From: Pseudomonas sp. B21-028
Lineage (GTDB): Bacteria > Pseudomonadota > Gammaproteobacteria > Pseudomonadales > Pseudomonadaceae
Direction: 5' to 3'
Assembly: GCF_024749045.1 (NCBI RefSeq)
Contig: NZ_CP087184.1
Location: 1,612,001 to 1,676,000 of the forward strand
DNA length: 64,000 nt
Below the pieces are notes generated by a model. That model was not told the DNA's origin. It worked only from the letters and a program-made list of their open reading frames with translations, and did no database searches. Positions 25,146 through 34,445 of the stretch are shown here, piece by piece. How positions within the stretch are numbered: the first letter of the stretch is position 1; the number at the start of each line of letters is the position of its first letter. A program made the translations under genes and the position numbers.

Positions 25146-26795
25146 ATGCTGACCATTAAAGCCGTGCGCCCCGAGTGGGTGACGCTGCTCGCCAGTGCCT
25201 TTTTATTAGTTGGTTTCAACTTCATTCTCTGGCAGCACTTGTTGACGATCACGGCGGCTGACGGTCGGGGCCTGCTGATGTGCGCGGCCTTTGGCGTGAT
25301 GATTTTCTTTGCATTCAACCTGGTACTGACGTTCGTGGCGTTCCGCCCGCTGCTCAAGCCCGTGCTGATGCTGATGTTCCTGATCAGCGCCGGCGTGGCC
25401 TATTTCATGGCCCAATACGGTGTATTGATCGACGTCGGCATGCTGCGCAACTTTGCCGAAACCAATGCCACCGAAGTTCGTGACTTGTTGTCCCTGAAGT
25501 TATTTGCCTATCTCGGCTTACTTGGCGTCTTACCTTCCTGGTTATTGTTCAAGACACCGATCAAGTACCGCAGCTGGTCCAAAGAGTTGTTAAGTAAGCT
25601 GTTGGTCGGTGTAGCCTCGGCTGCGCTGATTGGCGTGGTTGCCCTGGCGAATTACCAAGGGCTGTCTTCTCTGTTTCGCAACCATCACGAATTGCACCTG
25701 ATGATCGTGCCAAGCAATTACATTGGTGCTTCGGTCGGTTACCTGCGCGAGCAGGTGGTGTCGGCCAAGCAACCGTTCATCAAGTTGGGCGAGGATGCCA
25801 GTCGCAATCCGGCCTGGCGGACCCACACCCGCAAGTCCCTGACGGTACTGGTCGTCGGGGAGAGTGCTCGCGCCGAGAACTTCGGCATCCTCGGCTATAA
25901 CCGTGACACCACGCCGACGTTGAATCACGAGGCGGGCCTGATCGCTTTCACGGATGTGCATTCCTGCGGCACCGAAACCGCTGTGTCGGTACCGTGCATG
26001 TTTTCCAACATGGGCCGCAAGAACTACGACGCCAGCAAGGCCAAGCATGAAGAAGGCCTGCTGGATGTGCTCCAGCGCGCCGGCCTGGACGTGATCTGGC
26101 GGGACAACCAGTCTGGCTGCAAAGGCACCTGCGACCGGGTTACCCTGCAGGATGTGAGCAATCTCAAGGATCCGACCCTGTGCGCCAACAGTGAGTGCCG
26201 GGACGAGATCCTGCTTCAGGGGCTGCAGCATTTCATCGACACCCTGGACAAGGACACGGTGCTGGTCCTGCACCAGATGGGCAGCCACGGGCCTGAGTAC
26301 TTCAAGCGTTATCCCAAGGAGTACGAACACTTCACGCCGGTATGCGAAAGCAATGCGCTGAACAATTGCAGCCGCGAAAGCATCGTCAACGGTTACGACA
26401 ATACGCTGGTGTACACCGACCACGTTCTTTCGACCCTGATCGATCTGCTGCGGGCCAACCAGGACAAGGTCGATACGGCCATGCTCTACCTGTCGGACCA
26501 TGGTGAGTCCCTGGGCGAATACAACCTGTTTCTCCATGGCACGCCCTACATGCTTGCCCCGGAGCAGCAGAAGCATGTGGCGATGCTCGCCTGGTTTTCC
26601 GACAGTTATCAAAAATCCTTCGCGGTGGACACCCATTGCCTGCAGTTGAGTCGGGAAAAGCCCTTGAGCCAGGACAACCTGTTTCACTCGATGCTCGGCT
26701 TGCTGGAGGTCAACAGCAATGTCTATAACCGGGACCTGGATCTGTTTGCCGGTTGTCGCAGCGCGGTGATTGACGGTGTGTTGGCGCGAGAGTAA
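25146..26795 (+). CDS. eptA: Lipid A phosphoethanolamine transferase EptA
   Basis: Inner-membrane enzyme of 549 residues that adds phosphoethanolamine to lipid A and so lowers polymyxin binding. Five transmembrane helices occupy about residues 10-175, followed by a periplasmic sulfatase-fold domain. The nucleophile is likely Thr278 in CGTETAVSVPCMFS; metal ligands are seen in VVGESARAEN and LSDHGESLGE. Paired cysteines in the catalytic domain fit the family. Upstream boxes suggest ColRS control. A SAM methyltransferase follows after 69 bp. Confidence 0.92.
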   Translation: MLTIKAVRPEWVTLLASAFLLVGFNFILWQHLLTITAADGRGLLMCAAFGVMIFFAFNLVLTFVAFRPLLKPVLMLMFLISAGVAYFMAQYGVLIDVGMLRNFAETNATEVRDLLSLKLFAYLGLLGVLPSWLLFKTPIKYRSWSKELLSKLLVGVASAALIGVVALANYQGLSSLFRNHHELHLMIVPSNYIGASVGYLREQVVSAKQPFIKLGEDASRNPAWRTHTRKSLTVLVVGESARAENFGILGYNRDTTPTLNHEAGLIAFTDVHSCGTETAVSVPCMFSNMGRKNYDASKAKHEEGLLDVLQRAGLDVIWRDNQSGCKGTCDRVTLQDVSNLKDPTLCANSECRDEILLQGLQHFIDTLDKDTVLVLHQMGSHGPEYFKRYPKEYEHFTPVCESNALNNCSRESIVNGYDNTLVYTDHVLSTLIDLLRANQDKVDTAMLYLSDHGESLGEYNLFLHGTPYMLAPEQQKHVAMLAWFSDSYQKSFAVDTHCLQLSREKPLSQDNLFHSMLGLLEVNSNVYNRDLDLFAGCRSAVIDGVLARE

Positions 26796-26808
26796 ACGCC
26801 TACACCTT

Positions 26809-26816
26809 TTTTTCAC
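26809..26816 (+). promoter_or_regulatory. Third ColR-like TTTTTCAC box
   Basis: The same octamer, preceded by TACACCTT, which fits most of the degenerate part of the reported ColR motif. It sits 49 bp before the methyltransferase start and just after eptA. Confidence 0.4.
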
Positions 26817-26864
26817 GCCGCGCCGTTTAACCTGTCATCTGTCCATTTTCCAAGAGCCGTTCGT

Positions 26865-27506
26865 ATGTCCGGGCTACCCCCATCTACCGTCGAGCTTGAG
26901 TTCGCCAGGCATCACGACCGGGAGCATGCGCAAGTCTGCTCCCGGCCGGCCCCTCGACGGCTGCGCCTGGCGTTCTGGCGCGATGAGCATATGGTGCGCA
27001 ACGCCCTGAAAGTGGCCGGTGAGCCGGGATTGGTGCTGGACGTGGCGTGTGGGGCTGGGCGGTTCTGGCCGGTGCTGGCCGAACATGCCAACCGGGTGAT
27101 CCTGGCGGCGGACCCCTCGCCGGACATGCTCGAACACGCGCTCACCCACCATGGCGGCGCGTTGCTCAAGCGGGTCAAGACCTTTCCGAGTTCGGCGTTT
27201 ACCATCGGTTTGTCGGAAAATGCGGTGGACTGTATTTGTTGCCTGCAATTGTTTCGCCACGTGAGTACCAGTGAGCATCGCCTGGCGCTGCTGCGCGAGT
27301 TTCGACGGGTCAGCCGCGACACGGTCATCGTGTCGGTTCAAATCGACGGACGTTTCAAACTCGGCCATCCACCGCCCCACAGCCTGGCGGACAAAGCCGA
27401 TGTCGAGGCCGAGTTCCTCCAGGCCGGTTTCAACGTGCTATGGCACCAAGACTTCCTGCCTGGATTTGCGCTGACGCGGGTTTATGTCTTGCGTAAGACC
27501 AGTTAG
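26865..27506 (+). CDS. Class I SAM-dependent methyltransferase
   Basis: Protein of 213 residues with motif I VLDVACGAGRFWPVLAEH (about 54-71) and an acidic residue at the end of the second strand (LAADPSPDML). The remaining Rossmann-like methyltransferase fold is recognisable, but no substrate-specific feature is. It directly follows eptA on the same strand with a possible ColR-like box between, so a shared envelope-stress signal is conceivable. Substrate unknown. Confidence 0.82.
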   Translation: MSGLPPSTVELEFARHHDREHAQVCSRPAPRRLRLAFWRDEHMVRNALKVAGEPGLVLDVACGAGRFWPVLAEHANRVILAADPSPDMLEHALTHHGGALLKRVKTFPSSAFTIGLSENAVDCICCLQLFRHVSTSEHRLALLREFRRVSRDTVIVSVQIDGRFKLGHPPPHSLADKADVEAEFLQAGFNVLWHQDFLPGFALTRVYVLRKTS

Positions 27507-27627
27507 CTTCGAATGTAGGACTATTCTTGCGATTGCGCAGGCGATTTCTCTCAGGCTCTTGCTCTATGGATGCTCGCAATCGCTGACGGCGATATATACT
27601 GCGCGCCATTATTCAAGGGAGAGCCGT

Positions 27628-28761
27628 GTGGCCATCGATATTCACTGGATTCGCGACAACGATAGCCTCGGTCGGTTTTGCGCCGAATGGCAGCAGTTGC
27701 CCTTCGTCGCCCTCGACACTGAATTCATGCGGGTCGACACCTTTTATCCTATCGCCGGTTTGCTGCAGATCGGCGATGGCAAGCGTGCCTACCTGATCGA
27801 CCCCTTGACCATCGACAACTGGCAGCCCCTGTCGGCATTGCTGGAAAACCCGTCCGTGCTCAAGGTGCTGCACGCCTGCAGCGAGGACCTTGAAGTCCTG
27901 TTGCGCCTGACCCGAAGCCTGCCCGCGCCGCTGTTCGATACACAACTGGCTGCCGCCTACCTGAACCTGGGTTTCTCCATGGGCTACTCGCGGCTGGTGC
28001 AGGACGTTCTGGGCATCGAATTGCCCAAGGGCGAGACCCGCTCCGACTGGTTGCAACGGCCGCTGTCCGAAACGCAGATCAGTTATGCCGCGGAAGATGC
28101 GGTGCACTTGGCTGAAGTCTTCGTACAACTGCGTCCCAAGCTTTCCGATGAGAGGTTCGCCTGGGTCCTGGAGGACGGCGCTGAGCTGGTCGCCAACCTG
28201 CGCCGCGAAGTCGACCCCAACGAGGTGTACCGCGACGCCAAGCTGGCCTGGAAACTGTCCCGCGCGCAACTGGCCGTGCTGCGTGAGCTCTGCGCCTGGC
28301 GCGAGCGGGAGGCGCGGGCCCGTGACTTGCCGCGCAACCGCATCATCCGCGAGCATTCGCTGTGGCCCCTGGCCCGTACCCAGCCGGATAACCTCGGTGC
28401 CCTGGCGAAAATCGAAGACATGCACCCGCGCACCGTGCGCCAGGACGGCGAGTTTCTGCTGGACCTGATCAAGCGCGCCGCCAGCGTGCCGCCCGAACAA
28501 TGGCCGCCGGCCGTGGCCGAGCCGTTGCCCATCGAGGCCGCGGCGCTGGTCAAGCGTCTGCGGGCCCTGGGGCAGGCTGAAGCCGAACGCCTGGGCATTG
28601 CCCCGGAACTGATGCTGCGCAAGAAAACCCTCGAAGCTCTGATCAAGAGCGGCTTTCCCGAGGGGCCTTACCAATTGCCTGATTCGCTGCGTGGCTGGCG
28701 TCGCGAACTGATGGGCCAGGCGCTGCTCGACAGCCTGGCCACTGCCGGAGAACAGCCTTGA
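27628..28761 (+). CDS. rnd: Ribonuclease D
   Basis: 3'-5' exoribonuclease that trims tRNA and other small RNA 3' ends; 377 residues from GTG 27628, the usual length. The DEDDy exonuclease domain begins with Asp30-x-Glu32 (VALDTEFMR) and continues through SEDLEVL and the YAAEDA block; the HRDC domain spans about 210-290 ([22 protein letters not shown]...). The open frame extends to 27484, but that part is non-coding. It overlaps ycgL by 4 bp. Confidence 0.93.
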   Translation: MAIDIHWIRDNDSLGRFCAEWQQLPFVALDTEFMRVDTFYPIAGLLQIGDGKRAYLIDPLTIDNWQPLSALLENPSVLKVLHACSEDLEVLLRLTRSLPAPLFDTQLAAAYLNLGFSMGYSRLVQDVLGIELPKGETRSDWLQRPLSETQISYAAEDAVHLAEVFVQLRPKLSDERFAWVLEDGAELVANLRREVDPNEVYRDAKLAWKLSRAQLAVLRELCAWREREARARDLPRNRIIREHSLWPLARTQPDNLGALAKIEDMHPRTVRQDGEFLLDLIKRAASVPPEQWPPAVAEPLPIEAAALVKRLRALGQAEAERLGIAPELMLRKKTLEALIKSGFPEGPYQLPDSLRGWRRELMGQALLDSLATAGEQP

Positions 28762-29051
28762 AACGTATTTGCTCCATTTATCGCAGCTCGAAGAAAAACG
28801 AAATGTACCTGTATGTGCTCAAGAGCGATGCCTTGGCGCGTGTGCCTGAGCCCTTGATGGCGGCCTTTGGCAAGGCGACCCATGCCTTCGACCTGGTTCT
28901 GAGCCCTGAGCGGCAGTTGTCCCGGGAGGACATCAACAAGGTGCTGGAAAATCTCGACACCCAGGGTTATCACCTGCAGATGCCACCGGCCGAAGATGAG
29001 TACATCGAGCATCTGCCTGAAGAGTTGCTGCGACGCAACGACCCGGTCTGA
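28758..29051 (+). CDS. ycgL: YcgL-domain protein
   Basis: A 97-residue protein with the YcgL fold: N-terminal [17 protein letters not shown] and [26 protein letters not shown] are family features. Function unestablished. It overlaps the rnd stop by 4 bp (ATGA type), so it is translationally coupled to RNase D, an association seen across gamma-proteobacteria. Confidence 0.9.
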   Translation: MKRICSIYRSSKKNEMYLYVLKSDALARVPEPLMAAFGKATHAFDLVLSPERQLSREDINKVLENLDTQGYHLQMPPAEDEYIEHLPEELLRRNDPV

Positions 29052-29172
29052 ATCGATACTGAGGCACCGTCCTGGGGCCTCTTGAAATACACTGGAATTT
29101 TTTGACGATCGCCGCATGGATGGAGCGACACTCTGTCGGCGTTCGTCTGCACTGTTTTGAAAGGTTTGATTC

Positions 29173-30105
29173 ATGCGCGTTCTGATTGCCGAACACGACC
29201 ACGCGGTATATGCCCAACTGTTGCGCCAGGCTGCGCCCGATATCGAAGTGCTGACCAGCGGTGACTCTGCTGAGTTGTCACGGCTGGCCGCTGATTGCGT
29301 GGTCTGGCTAGGCCAGCCCGATCTGCTGGCTACCTTGTTGCGTCAGGGCCATCGCCCCCAATGGCTGCAATCGACCTGGGCGGGCATCACGCCGCTGTTG
29401 GCCGAGGGGCTGACACGTGACTACCGGCTGACCCGCGCGGTAGGCATTTTTGGCCAGTTGATGGCTGAGTACGTGCTCACCTACATGCTTGGCCATGAGC
29501 GCGAGGTGCTGGCGCGGCTGGTCAGCCAGGTCGAGCGCAAGTGGGACAACCGCCAGGGGCAGGGCCTGGCGGGGCGCAAGGCGCTGATCGTCGGGACCGG
29601 TGATATCGGTCAACGGGTGGCGCAGTTCCTCGTGCCATTTGGCGTGCAGCTCTATGGCATTGCCAGCGAGGCGCGGGAGCTGGCCCCTTTCGTCGAGGTC
29701 GGGGCGATGAAGGAACTGCCGCGCCTGGTCGGCGAAGTGGATTACGTCATCAATCTGCTGCCCAACACGCCCCAGACCCATGACGTGTACGACGCGGCGC
29801 TGTTCAAGCAATTCAAGCCCACCGGATTGTTCATCAATGCCGGACGCGGCGTGGCCGTGGTGGACGCGGACCTGGTGCAAGCCTTGAAAGATGGGCATCT
29901 GGCTGGTGCGGTGATTGACGTTTGTCGCCAGGAACCGCTGCCCCAGCGTCATCCGTTCTGGACGGCCTGGGGTTTGCTGCTGACCGGTCACAGTTCGGCA
30001 CCGACCTCGCCGCCGCTGATGACCCAGCTGTTCCTGGATAACCTGCGCGCCTACCAGGCCGGCGAAGCCTTGCGCGGGGAAGTGGATTTCGCCCGGGGCT
30101 ATTGA
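29173..30105 (+). CDS. D-2-hydroxyacid dehydrogenase
   Basis: NAD(P)-dependent oxidoreductase of 310 residues of the glyoxylate/hydroxypyruvate reductase type (GhrA-like). The Rossmann motif GTGDIGQRVAQFL lies at about 141-153. The catalytic Arg is in INAGRGVAVV, the Glu in DVCRQEPLP and the His in TGHSSAP. Its position after ycgL and before ycgN is a conserved Pseudomonas arrangement. The exact 2-oxoacid substrate is not readable. Confidence 0.9.
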   Translation: MRVLIAEHDHAVYAQLLRQAAPDIEVLTSGDSAELSRLAADCVVWLGQPDLLATLLRQGHRPQWLQSTWAGITPLLAEGLTRDYRLTRAVGIFGQLMAEYVLTYMLGHEREVLARLVSQVERKWDNRQGQGLAGRKALIVGTGDIGQRVAQFLVPFGVQLYGIASEARELAPFVEVGAMKELPRLVGEVDYVINLLPNTPQTHDVYDAALFKQFKPTGLFINAGRGVAVVDADLVQALKDGHLAGAVIDVCRQEPLPQRHPFWTAWGLLLTGHSSAPTSPPLMTQLFLDNLRAYQAGEALRGEVDFARGY

Positions 30106-30118
30106 CCCCCAATCAGCC

Positions 30119-30208
30119 CTGTGGGAGCGAGCCTGCTCGCGATAGCGGTGTGTCAATCAACATTGATATCGGCTGTTGCATCGCTATCGCGAGCGGGCTC
30201 GCTCCCAC
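30119..30208. repeat. REP-type inverted pair, family A copy 3
   Basis: GTGGGAGCGAGCCTGCTCGC and a complementary arm with one change (GAGCGGGCTC) lie between the dehydrogenase and ycgN, 11 bp after the former's stop. Confidence 0.88.
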
Positions 30209-30309
30209 AAAGGTGCTTGGCACTTACCGACAGTCGCCAACGCTTGGCCTCAAGCAGCCCCGGCACTAGACTGTCGGCCTTTTCACCACCTGATGTTGAT
30301 GCTCGAGCC

Positions 30310-30759
30310 ATGGCCGCCAAAGTCGAACCCTTCTGGATACGCAAGACCCTCGATCAACTCGATTCTCAGGAATGGGAATCGCTGTGCGACGGCTGCGGCC
30401 TATGCTGCCTGCAAAAGCTCGAAGACGAAGACGACAACAGCGTCTACTACACCCGCATCGCCTGCAAACTGCTGGACCTGAAAACCTGCCAGTGCACCGA
30501 TTACCCACGCCGCCGCGAATCCGTGCCCGATTGCATCCAGCTCACGCCGGGCAAGGCCGATGAGTTCAAATGGTTGCCGCCGACCTGCGCCTACCGGCTG
30601 GTCAGCGAGGGTAAGGACCTGCCGCTGTGGCACCATCTGGTCTGTGGTGATCGTGATGCCGTGCACCACGAGCGCATTTCCCAATCCGGGCGGATGCTGG
30701 CCGAAGGCAGCGTGCCCGAAGACGATTGGGAAGATCATCTGATTTTTCGCGCCGGCTGA
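30310..30759 (+). CDS. ycgN: YcgN-family cysteine-cluster protein
   Basis: A 149-residue member of the YcgN/UPF0260 family. The N-terminal CDGCGLCC cluster (about 27-34) and further Cys at [15 protein letters not shown] and VPDCIQL form the CxxxCxxCC-like metal-binding set, probably Zn or Fe-S. Function unknown. ATG 30310 is used because similarity begins there; an earlier in-frame start at 30121 lies in the repeat. It precedes the next gene by 24 bp. Confidence 0.88.
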   Translation: MAAKVEPFWIRKTLDQLDSQEWESLCDGCGLCCLQKLEDEDDNSVYYTRIACKLLDLKTCQCTDYPRRRESVPDCIQLTPGKADEFKWLPPTCAYRLVSEGKDLPLWHHLVCGDRDAVHHERISQSGRMLAEGSVPEDDWEDHLIFRAG

Positions 30760-30783
30760 ATCGTCAGGCGTTGGGGAGAGCCC

Positions 30784-32016
30784 ATGAGCGCAGAATGGAA
30801 ACGGCTGCTGGCGACCGGCGGGCTGCTGGCGGTGTGCGGTCCGCTATGGGCGGCGCAGAAAGTCGATCTGGATTACCACGTGCACCTGTTGCCACAGAGC
30901 GATCAGGCCGAAGTGCGCTTGACCCTGGCCCGTGGCTCGGCGGTGCGCAGCCTGGATTTCGACCTCGGCGACGGCAGCCGCTACAGCGATTTCAAGGCGG
31001 ACGGTCAATGGCGACTGATGCCGGGTAAAACCGCGCGCGGCCTCTGGCGCCCGAGCGCCGACAAGGCCAGCCTGACCTACCGGGTGCGCATCAGTCATGG
31101 GCGCAAGAATGGCTCCTTCGAAACCCGCATGACGCCTGCTTGGGCCTTGCTGCGCGGCGATAACCTGGTGCCGTCGGCCCGGCTCGACCAGCAGGACGGC
31201 ATCGAACTGGTGGCGCGCCTGGACGTTGAATTGCCCGCCGGCTGGAAAAGCATCGAAACGCCCTGGCCACGGATCGGCAAGCAACGTTTTCGCGTCGACA
31301 ACCCCTCACGCCTGTTCGACCGTCCCACGGGCTGGATGCTGGCCGGCAAGCTGGGCAGCCGTCGCACGCGCCTGGGTGAAACCGAAGTTACCGTGGCCTC
31401 GCCCCTGGGTCAGGGCATGCGCCGGATGGACGTGCTGACGTTGCTGACCTTCGTCTGGCCGCAGGTGCAGGCGCTGATACCGCGCCACCCCACGAAACTG
31501 CTGATTGTCGGTGCCCAGGATCCGATGTGGCGTGGTGCCCAGGCTGGCCATGAGTCGATTTACCTGCACAGCCGTCCGCCGCTGGTCAGCGAGCGGGGCA
31601 CCAGCCCGTTGCTGCGGGAACTGGTGCAGACCCTCGCTCGTGTCCACGACCGTGAGCGCAGCGACTGGATCAGCGAAGGCCTGGCCGAGTACTACGCCAT
31701 CGAACTGCTGCGCCGCGCCGGCGGCATGAGCGACGAGCGTTACCAGACCCTGAACGAGCGTCTAGTGCGGGACAGCCAGGGCGTGACGACTTTGCGCGGC
31801 GAACAGGTAAGCTCCGCGATAACGGCCAAGGCGGTGCTATTGCTGCAGGAGCTGGATCGGGAAATTCGTTTGAAAACCCGTAACAAGCGCTCGCTCGACG
31901 ATGTGCTGCAGGCCGCGATGCGCCTGGAAACGGTCGATACCCGGGAGTTCGTGCAGCTCAGCGAGAGCATTCTGGGTGGGGCTTCTACGGTACTGGATAG
32001 TCGGTTACTCCAGTAA
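30784..32016 (+). CDS. Secreted gluzincin-like protein without zinc motif
   Basis: A 410-residue protein with a signal peptide (about 1-23, ending LWAAQ). The fold resembles M61/M1-type peptidases: a beta-rich N-terminal half and a helical part containing WISEGLAEYYAIELLRRAGG, the segment that carries the third zinc ligand Glu (about 298). The expected HExxH is replaced by RELVQ (278-282), so both metal histidines are gone. It is likely a non-catalytic, periplasmic or secreted peptidase relative. It is downstream of ycgN. Confidence 0.6.
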   Translation: MSAEWKRLLATGGLLAVCGPLWAAQKVDLDYHVHLLPQSDQAEVRLTLARGSAVRSLDFDLGDGSRYSDFKADGQWRLMPGKTARGLWRPSADKASLTYRVRISHGRKNGSFETRMTPAWALLRGDNLVPSARLDQQDGIELVARLDVELPAGWKSIETPWPRIGKQRFRVDNPSRLFDRPTGWMLAGKLGSRRTRLGETEVTVASPLGQGMRRMDVLTLLTFVWPQVQALIPRHPTKLLIVGAQDPMWRGAQAGHESIYLHSRPPLVSERGTSPLLRELVQTLARVHDRERSDWISEGLAEYYAIELLRRAGGMSDERYQTLNERLVRDSQGVTTLRGEQVSSAITAKAVLLLQELDREIRLKTRNKRSLDDVLQAAMRLETVDTREFVQLSESILGGASTVLDSRLLQ

Positions 32017-32032
32017 TACCGCCATCGCGAGC

Positions 32033-32128
32033 AAGCTTTGCTCCCACAGGTTTACCTGACTGGCATCAGGGCAAGCTTTGCTCCCACAGACACCGGGATT
32101 CCTGTGGGAGCAAGGCTTGCCCGCGATT
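32033..32128. repeat. Family A variant repeats, copy 4 (three arms)
   Basis: GCAAGCTTTGCTCCCACAG occurs twice in direct order (from about 32031 and 32071), followed by an inverted arm TGTGGGAGCAAGGCTTGCCC. It is a variant with CAAGC in place of CAGGC and has an extra arm. Confidence 0.8.
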
Positions 32129-32150
32129 GGTCTTTAGCTGCGCTACAAGC

Positions 32151-32528
32151 TCAAAGCCCGGCCTTCGGTGAATCCAACGAATCATTCCCCGTTACCGTAG
32201 CCGTACCGGTTGCCGCCTCGGCGTTGGCCTTCATGCGGACCAGTTCATCGCCGGCCTGTTCGATACGGGCACGGGCGCTGCTCAGGTTCTGACGGCTTTT
32301 CTCCAGCAGCGTCTTGGCCGAGCAGTGCCCGGTGATGCCCCGCGCCAGCGCCATGCCGCCGATGGCCAGTTGCGCCAGACCAATGATGCCGCCACGCCGC
32401 AAACCCTTGCCCATCATCAGTACGCCGCCCGCCAGGGAGCCCGCGCGTTCCCAGCCGTGGACGTTTTGTGCAGGGCGGGATTGGAATGGCGTGCTCTCGA
32501 TCGGCTCGAACGGATTGTTATCGCTCAT
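32151..32528 (-). CDS. YgaP-like transmembrane domain protein (DUF2892-like)
   Basis: A 125-residue protein. Residues about 25-70 hold a glycine-rich pair of hydrophobic helices (WERAGSLAGGVLMMGKGLRRGGIIGLAQLAIGGMALARGITGHC) as in the DUF2892/YgaP membrane module. The C-terminal region is a short charged helix. No rhodanese domain is attached. Start 32528 is chosen because upstream codons are intergenic. Function unknown. Confidence 0.7.
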   Translation of the reverse strand: MSDNNPFEPIESTPFQSRPAQNVHGWERAGSLAGGVLMMGKGLRRGGIIGLAQLAIGGMALARGITGHCSAKTLLEKSRQNLSSARARIEQAGDELVRMKANAEAATGTATVTGNDSLDSPKAGL

Positions 32529-32605
32529 GGTCTGTCTCCAGTGTGGGGATTGGTATAAAACTGACTGCCGGAGCGAATCCGTCGTTCCATGGAATTTCCC
32601 ACCGA

Positions 32606-33076
32606 TCAGCGGAATTGCGGCCCCGAGCGGGTGTTGTTGCCTTTGGCCATGCGGTCGTACAGCACGACGTTGACCGTGGCCGCCAGGTTCATGCAGCCAG
32701 TGGTGGGGATGTACACCACGTCTTCGCACCAGTCCCGGATGTCCTTGTCCAGCGAGCCGTCTTCGGGGCCGAAGATATACAGCGCCCGGTCCGGGTGGGT
32801 GTATTCGGGCAGCGGGCGGGCGCCCTCCACCAGCTCCACGGCCACCGGCACACAGCCCAGGGGCAGGATTTTCTTCAGGTCGTCGATGCCGATCAACGGA
32901 ATGTCGTAGTGGACCTTCTTGGTGTCGGTGACGAAGTCGGCGGCCCGTTCATAGCGCTTGCCGGTGTAGAACACTGACGCCACGCCGTAGCAGCCGGCGG
33001 CGCGCATGACCGAACCGACGTTTTCCGGTGATTTGGGGTTGAACAGACCGATGCAGCTGTAGCGTTTGTTGGCCAC
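32606..33076 (-). CDS. TrmH-family SPOUT RNA methyltransferase
   Basis: A 156-residue single-domain SPOUT methyltransferase. The three knot motifs are present: NPKSPENVGSVMRAAGCYG (13-31), ALYIFGPEDGSL (about 97-108) and VYIPTTGCMNLAATVNVVLYDRM (about 119-141). It probably 2'-O-methylates tRNA or rRNA like TrmL/TrmH relatives, but it lacks the extra domains of RlmB. Target RNA is undetermined. It is monocistronic. Confidence 0.88.
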   Translation of the reverse strand: MANKRYSCIGLFNPKSPENVGSVMRAAGCYGVASVFYTGKRYERAADFVTDTKKVHYDIPLIGIDDLKKILPLGCVPVAVELVEGARPLPEYTHPDRALYIFGPEDGSLDKDIRDWCEDVVYIPTTGCMNLAATVNVVLYDRMAKGNNTRSGPQFR

Positions 33077-33164
33077 GGGCGGGGTGCCTTTGGGAAAAGG
33101 CGCGATTATACGGGGAATGGGGGAGGGTGGTCAGTTTCAAGATTGGCGGTGAAAGTAGCATCGC

Positions 33165-33230
33165 CATCGCGAGCAGGCTCGCTCCCACAGGAGACCGCAT
33201 TCCAATGTGGGAGCGAGCCTGCTCGCGATG
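33165..33230. repeat. REP-type inverted pair, family A copy 5
   Basis: Inward-facing CATCGCGAGCAGGCTCGCTC and its complement, with an 18-nt centre, lie between yajD and the RNA methyltransferase gene. Confidence 0.88.
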
Positions 33231-33261
33231 AGGGCCTGGCAGGCGCTCAGTGCCTTGCCGA

Positions 33262-33636
33262 CTACTCGTCTTTCTTCATCAACCCAGCCAGTGCGGCAAA
33301 CGGGTTGTGAGTCGCCTTGGCGATTTTAGGAGTGCTCAGGGAGCCGTCGCCGAAGTATTGCTGGTCGGTGTAGCGCGAGTGCTCGTTGTCGTGGCAGTAC
33401 AGGCACAGCAGTTCCCAGTTGGAACCGTCCTGGGGGTTGTTGTCGTGGTTGTGGTCGCGGTGGTGAACGGTCAGTTCGCTCAGGCGCTTGCCGGAGAACT
33501 CGCGGGCGCAGCGGCCACAGACGTGGGGGTACATTTTCAGGGCTTTGTCGCGGTAACCCATTTCCCGGTCGCGCTGGGCGTCGGCGAGGATGCGGTCCAG
33601 CTTCGCGGTATTGGAAGGAGGCGTTGACGAACTCAT
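33262..33636 (-). CDS. yajD: YajD-family HNH nuclease
   Basis: A 124-residue protein with an HNH fold: zinc cysteines in VCGRCAREF and CLYCHDNEH, and the catalytic HHRDHNHDN segment (about 58-66). Length and end pattern fit E. coli YajD, whose DNA target and role are not known. It is flanked by a REP pair and a convergent-free spermidine-synthase-like gene on the same strand. No immunity or secretion gene is adjacent, so a toxin role is not suggested. Confidence 0.85.
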   Translation of the reverse strand: MSSSTPPSNTAKLDRILADAQRDREMGYRDKALKMYPHVCGRCAREFSGKRLSELTVHHRDHNHDNNPQDGSNWELLCLYCHDNEHSRYTDQQYFGDGSLSTPKIAKATHNPFAALAGLMKKDE

Positions 33637-33684
33637 GGGTTCACCTTTGTAGATAAGACTGATGACGGTTGAACGAAGTTTAGC

Positions 33685-34371
33685 TCAGCCCTTGAGCTTC
33701 TCGGCAATCCAGATGGTGTGGCGGGTGCCTTTGTTGCCGTGGGCGAACACCTGCACCTCTTCGGCCTTGAAGCCGGCCTTTTTCAGTTTGTCGGAAAACT
33801 GCCGGTCAGCGCTGGCCGACCAGACCGCCAGCACCCCCTTGGGCCGCAGGGCCTTTGCGCAGGCGGCCAGGCCGCCGGCCGAATACAGCCAACTGTTGGC
33901 TTTCTGGGTCAGGCCTTCGGGGCCGTTGTCGACATCCAGCATGATCGCGTCGAAACCCTGGGGCTCGGCTTGCAGCACCTTGGCGACATCTTCCAGGCGG
34001 ATCACCGTGCGCGGATCCTCCAGCGGCCGCCCGGCCTTTTCGCCCAGGGGGCCACGATTCCACTCCACCACGCCGGGCACCAACTCGGCCACCACCACTT
34101 CGGCGTTCTTGCCCAGGTGCTTGAGGGCCGAGGCGAGGGTGAACCCCATGCCGAGGCCGCCGATCAGCACCCGCGAACCCGGCCGGCCGGCGACCTTGCG
34201 GCAGGGAATCTCCGCCAGGGCGTCTTCGGAGCCGTGCATGCGGGTGTTCATCAACTGCCCGCCGTCACCGCCCTGGATCTTGATGACGAAGTCTTCGCCG
34301 TACTCGAACAGGCACAGGGCACCGCCATTGTCGGGGATGGGAGTGGTGTCGAGCAGAACGAAACGTTTCAT
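33685..34371 (-). CDS. Spermidine synthase-like methyltransferase-fold protein
   Basis: A 228-residue protein with the polyamine-synthase-type Rossmann fold: RVLIGGLGMGFTLASAL (about 67-83), the acidic strand end VVVAELVPGVVEWN and DAIMLDVDNGPEGL. It is shorter than SpeE (about 285) and lacks its N-terminal beta domain, so aminopropyl transfer is uncertain; many such pseudomonad proteins carry only a generic label. Probably cytosolic. Confidence 0.78.
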   Translation of the reverse strand: MKRFVLLDTTPIPDNGGALCLFEYGEDFVIKIQGGDGGQLMNTRMHGSEDALAEIPCRKVAGRPGSRVLIGGLGMGFTLASALKHLGKNAEVVVAELVPGVVEWNRGPLGEKAGRPLEDPRTVIRLEDVAKVLQAEPQGFDAIMLDVDNGPEGLTQKANSWLYSAGGLAACAKALRPKGVLAVWSASADRQFSDKLKKAGFKAEEVQVFAHGNKGTRHTIWIAEKLKG

Positions 34372-34445
34372 GGAAATCTCATGAGGAAGGGCGGACCGCT
34401 GCGGTAGGGTCTAGCCTGAAGATGACAGTAGCCACGGAGCCAGTG

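Noticed and set aside
33262..33636. HNH gene as a bacteriocin or secreted nuclease toxin
   Set aside because: There is no immunity gene, signal or secretion module, and the protein fits the standalone YajD family.
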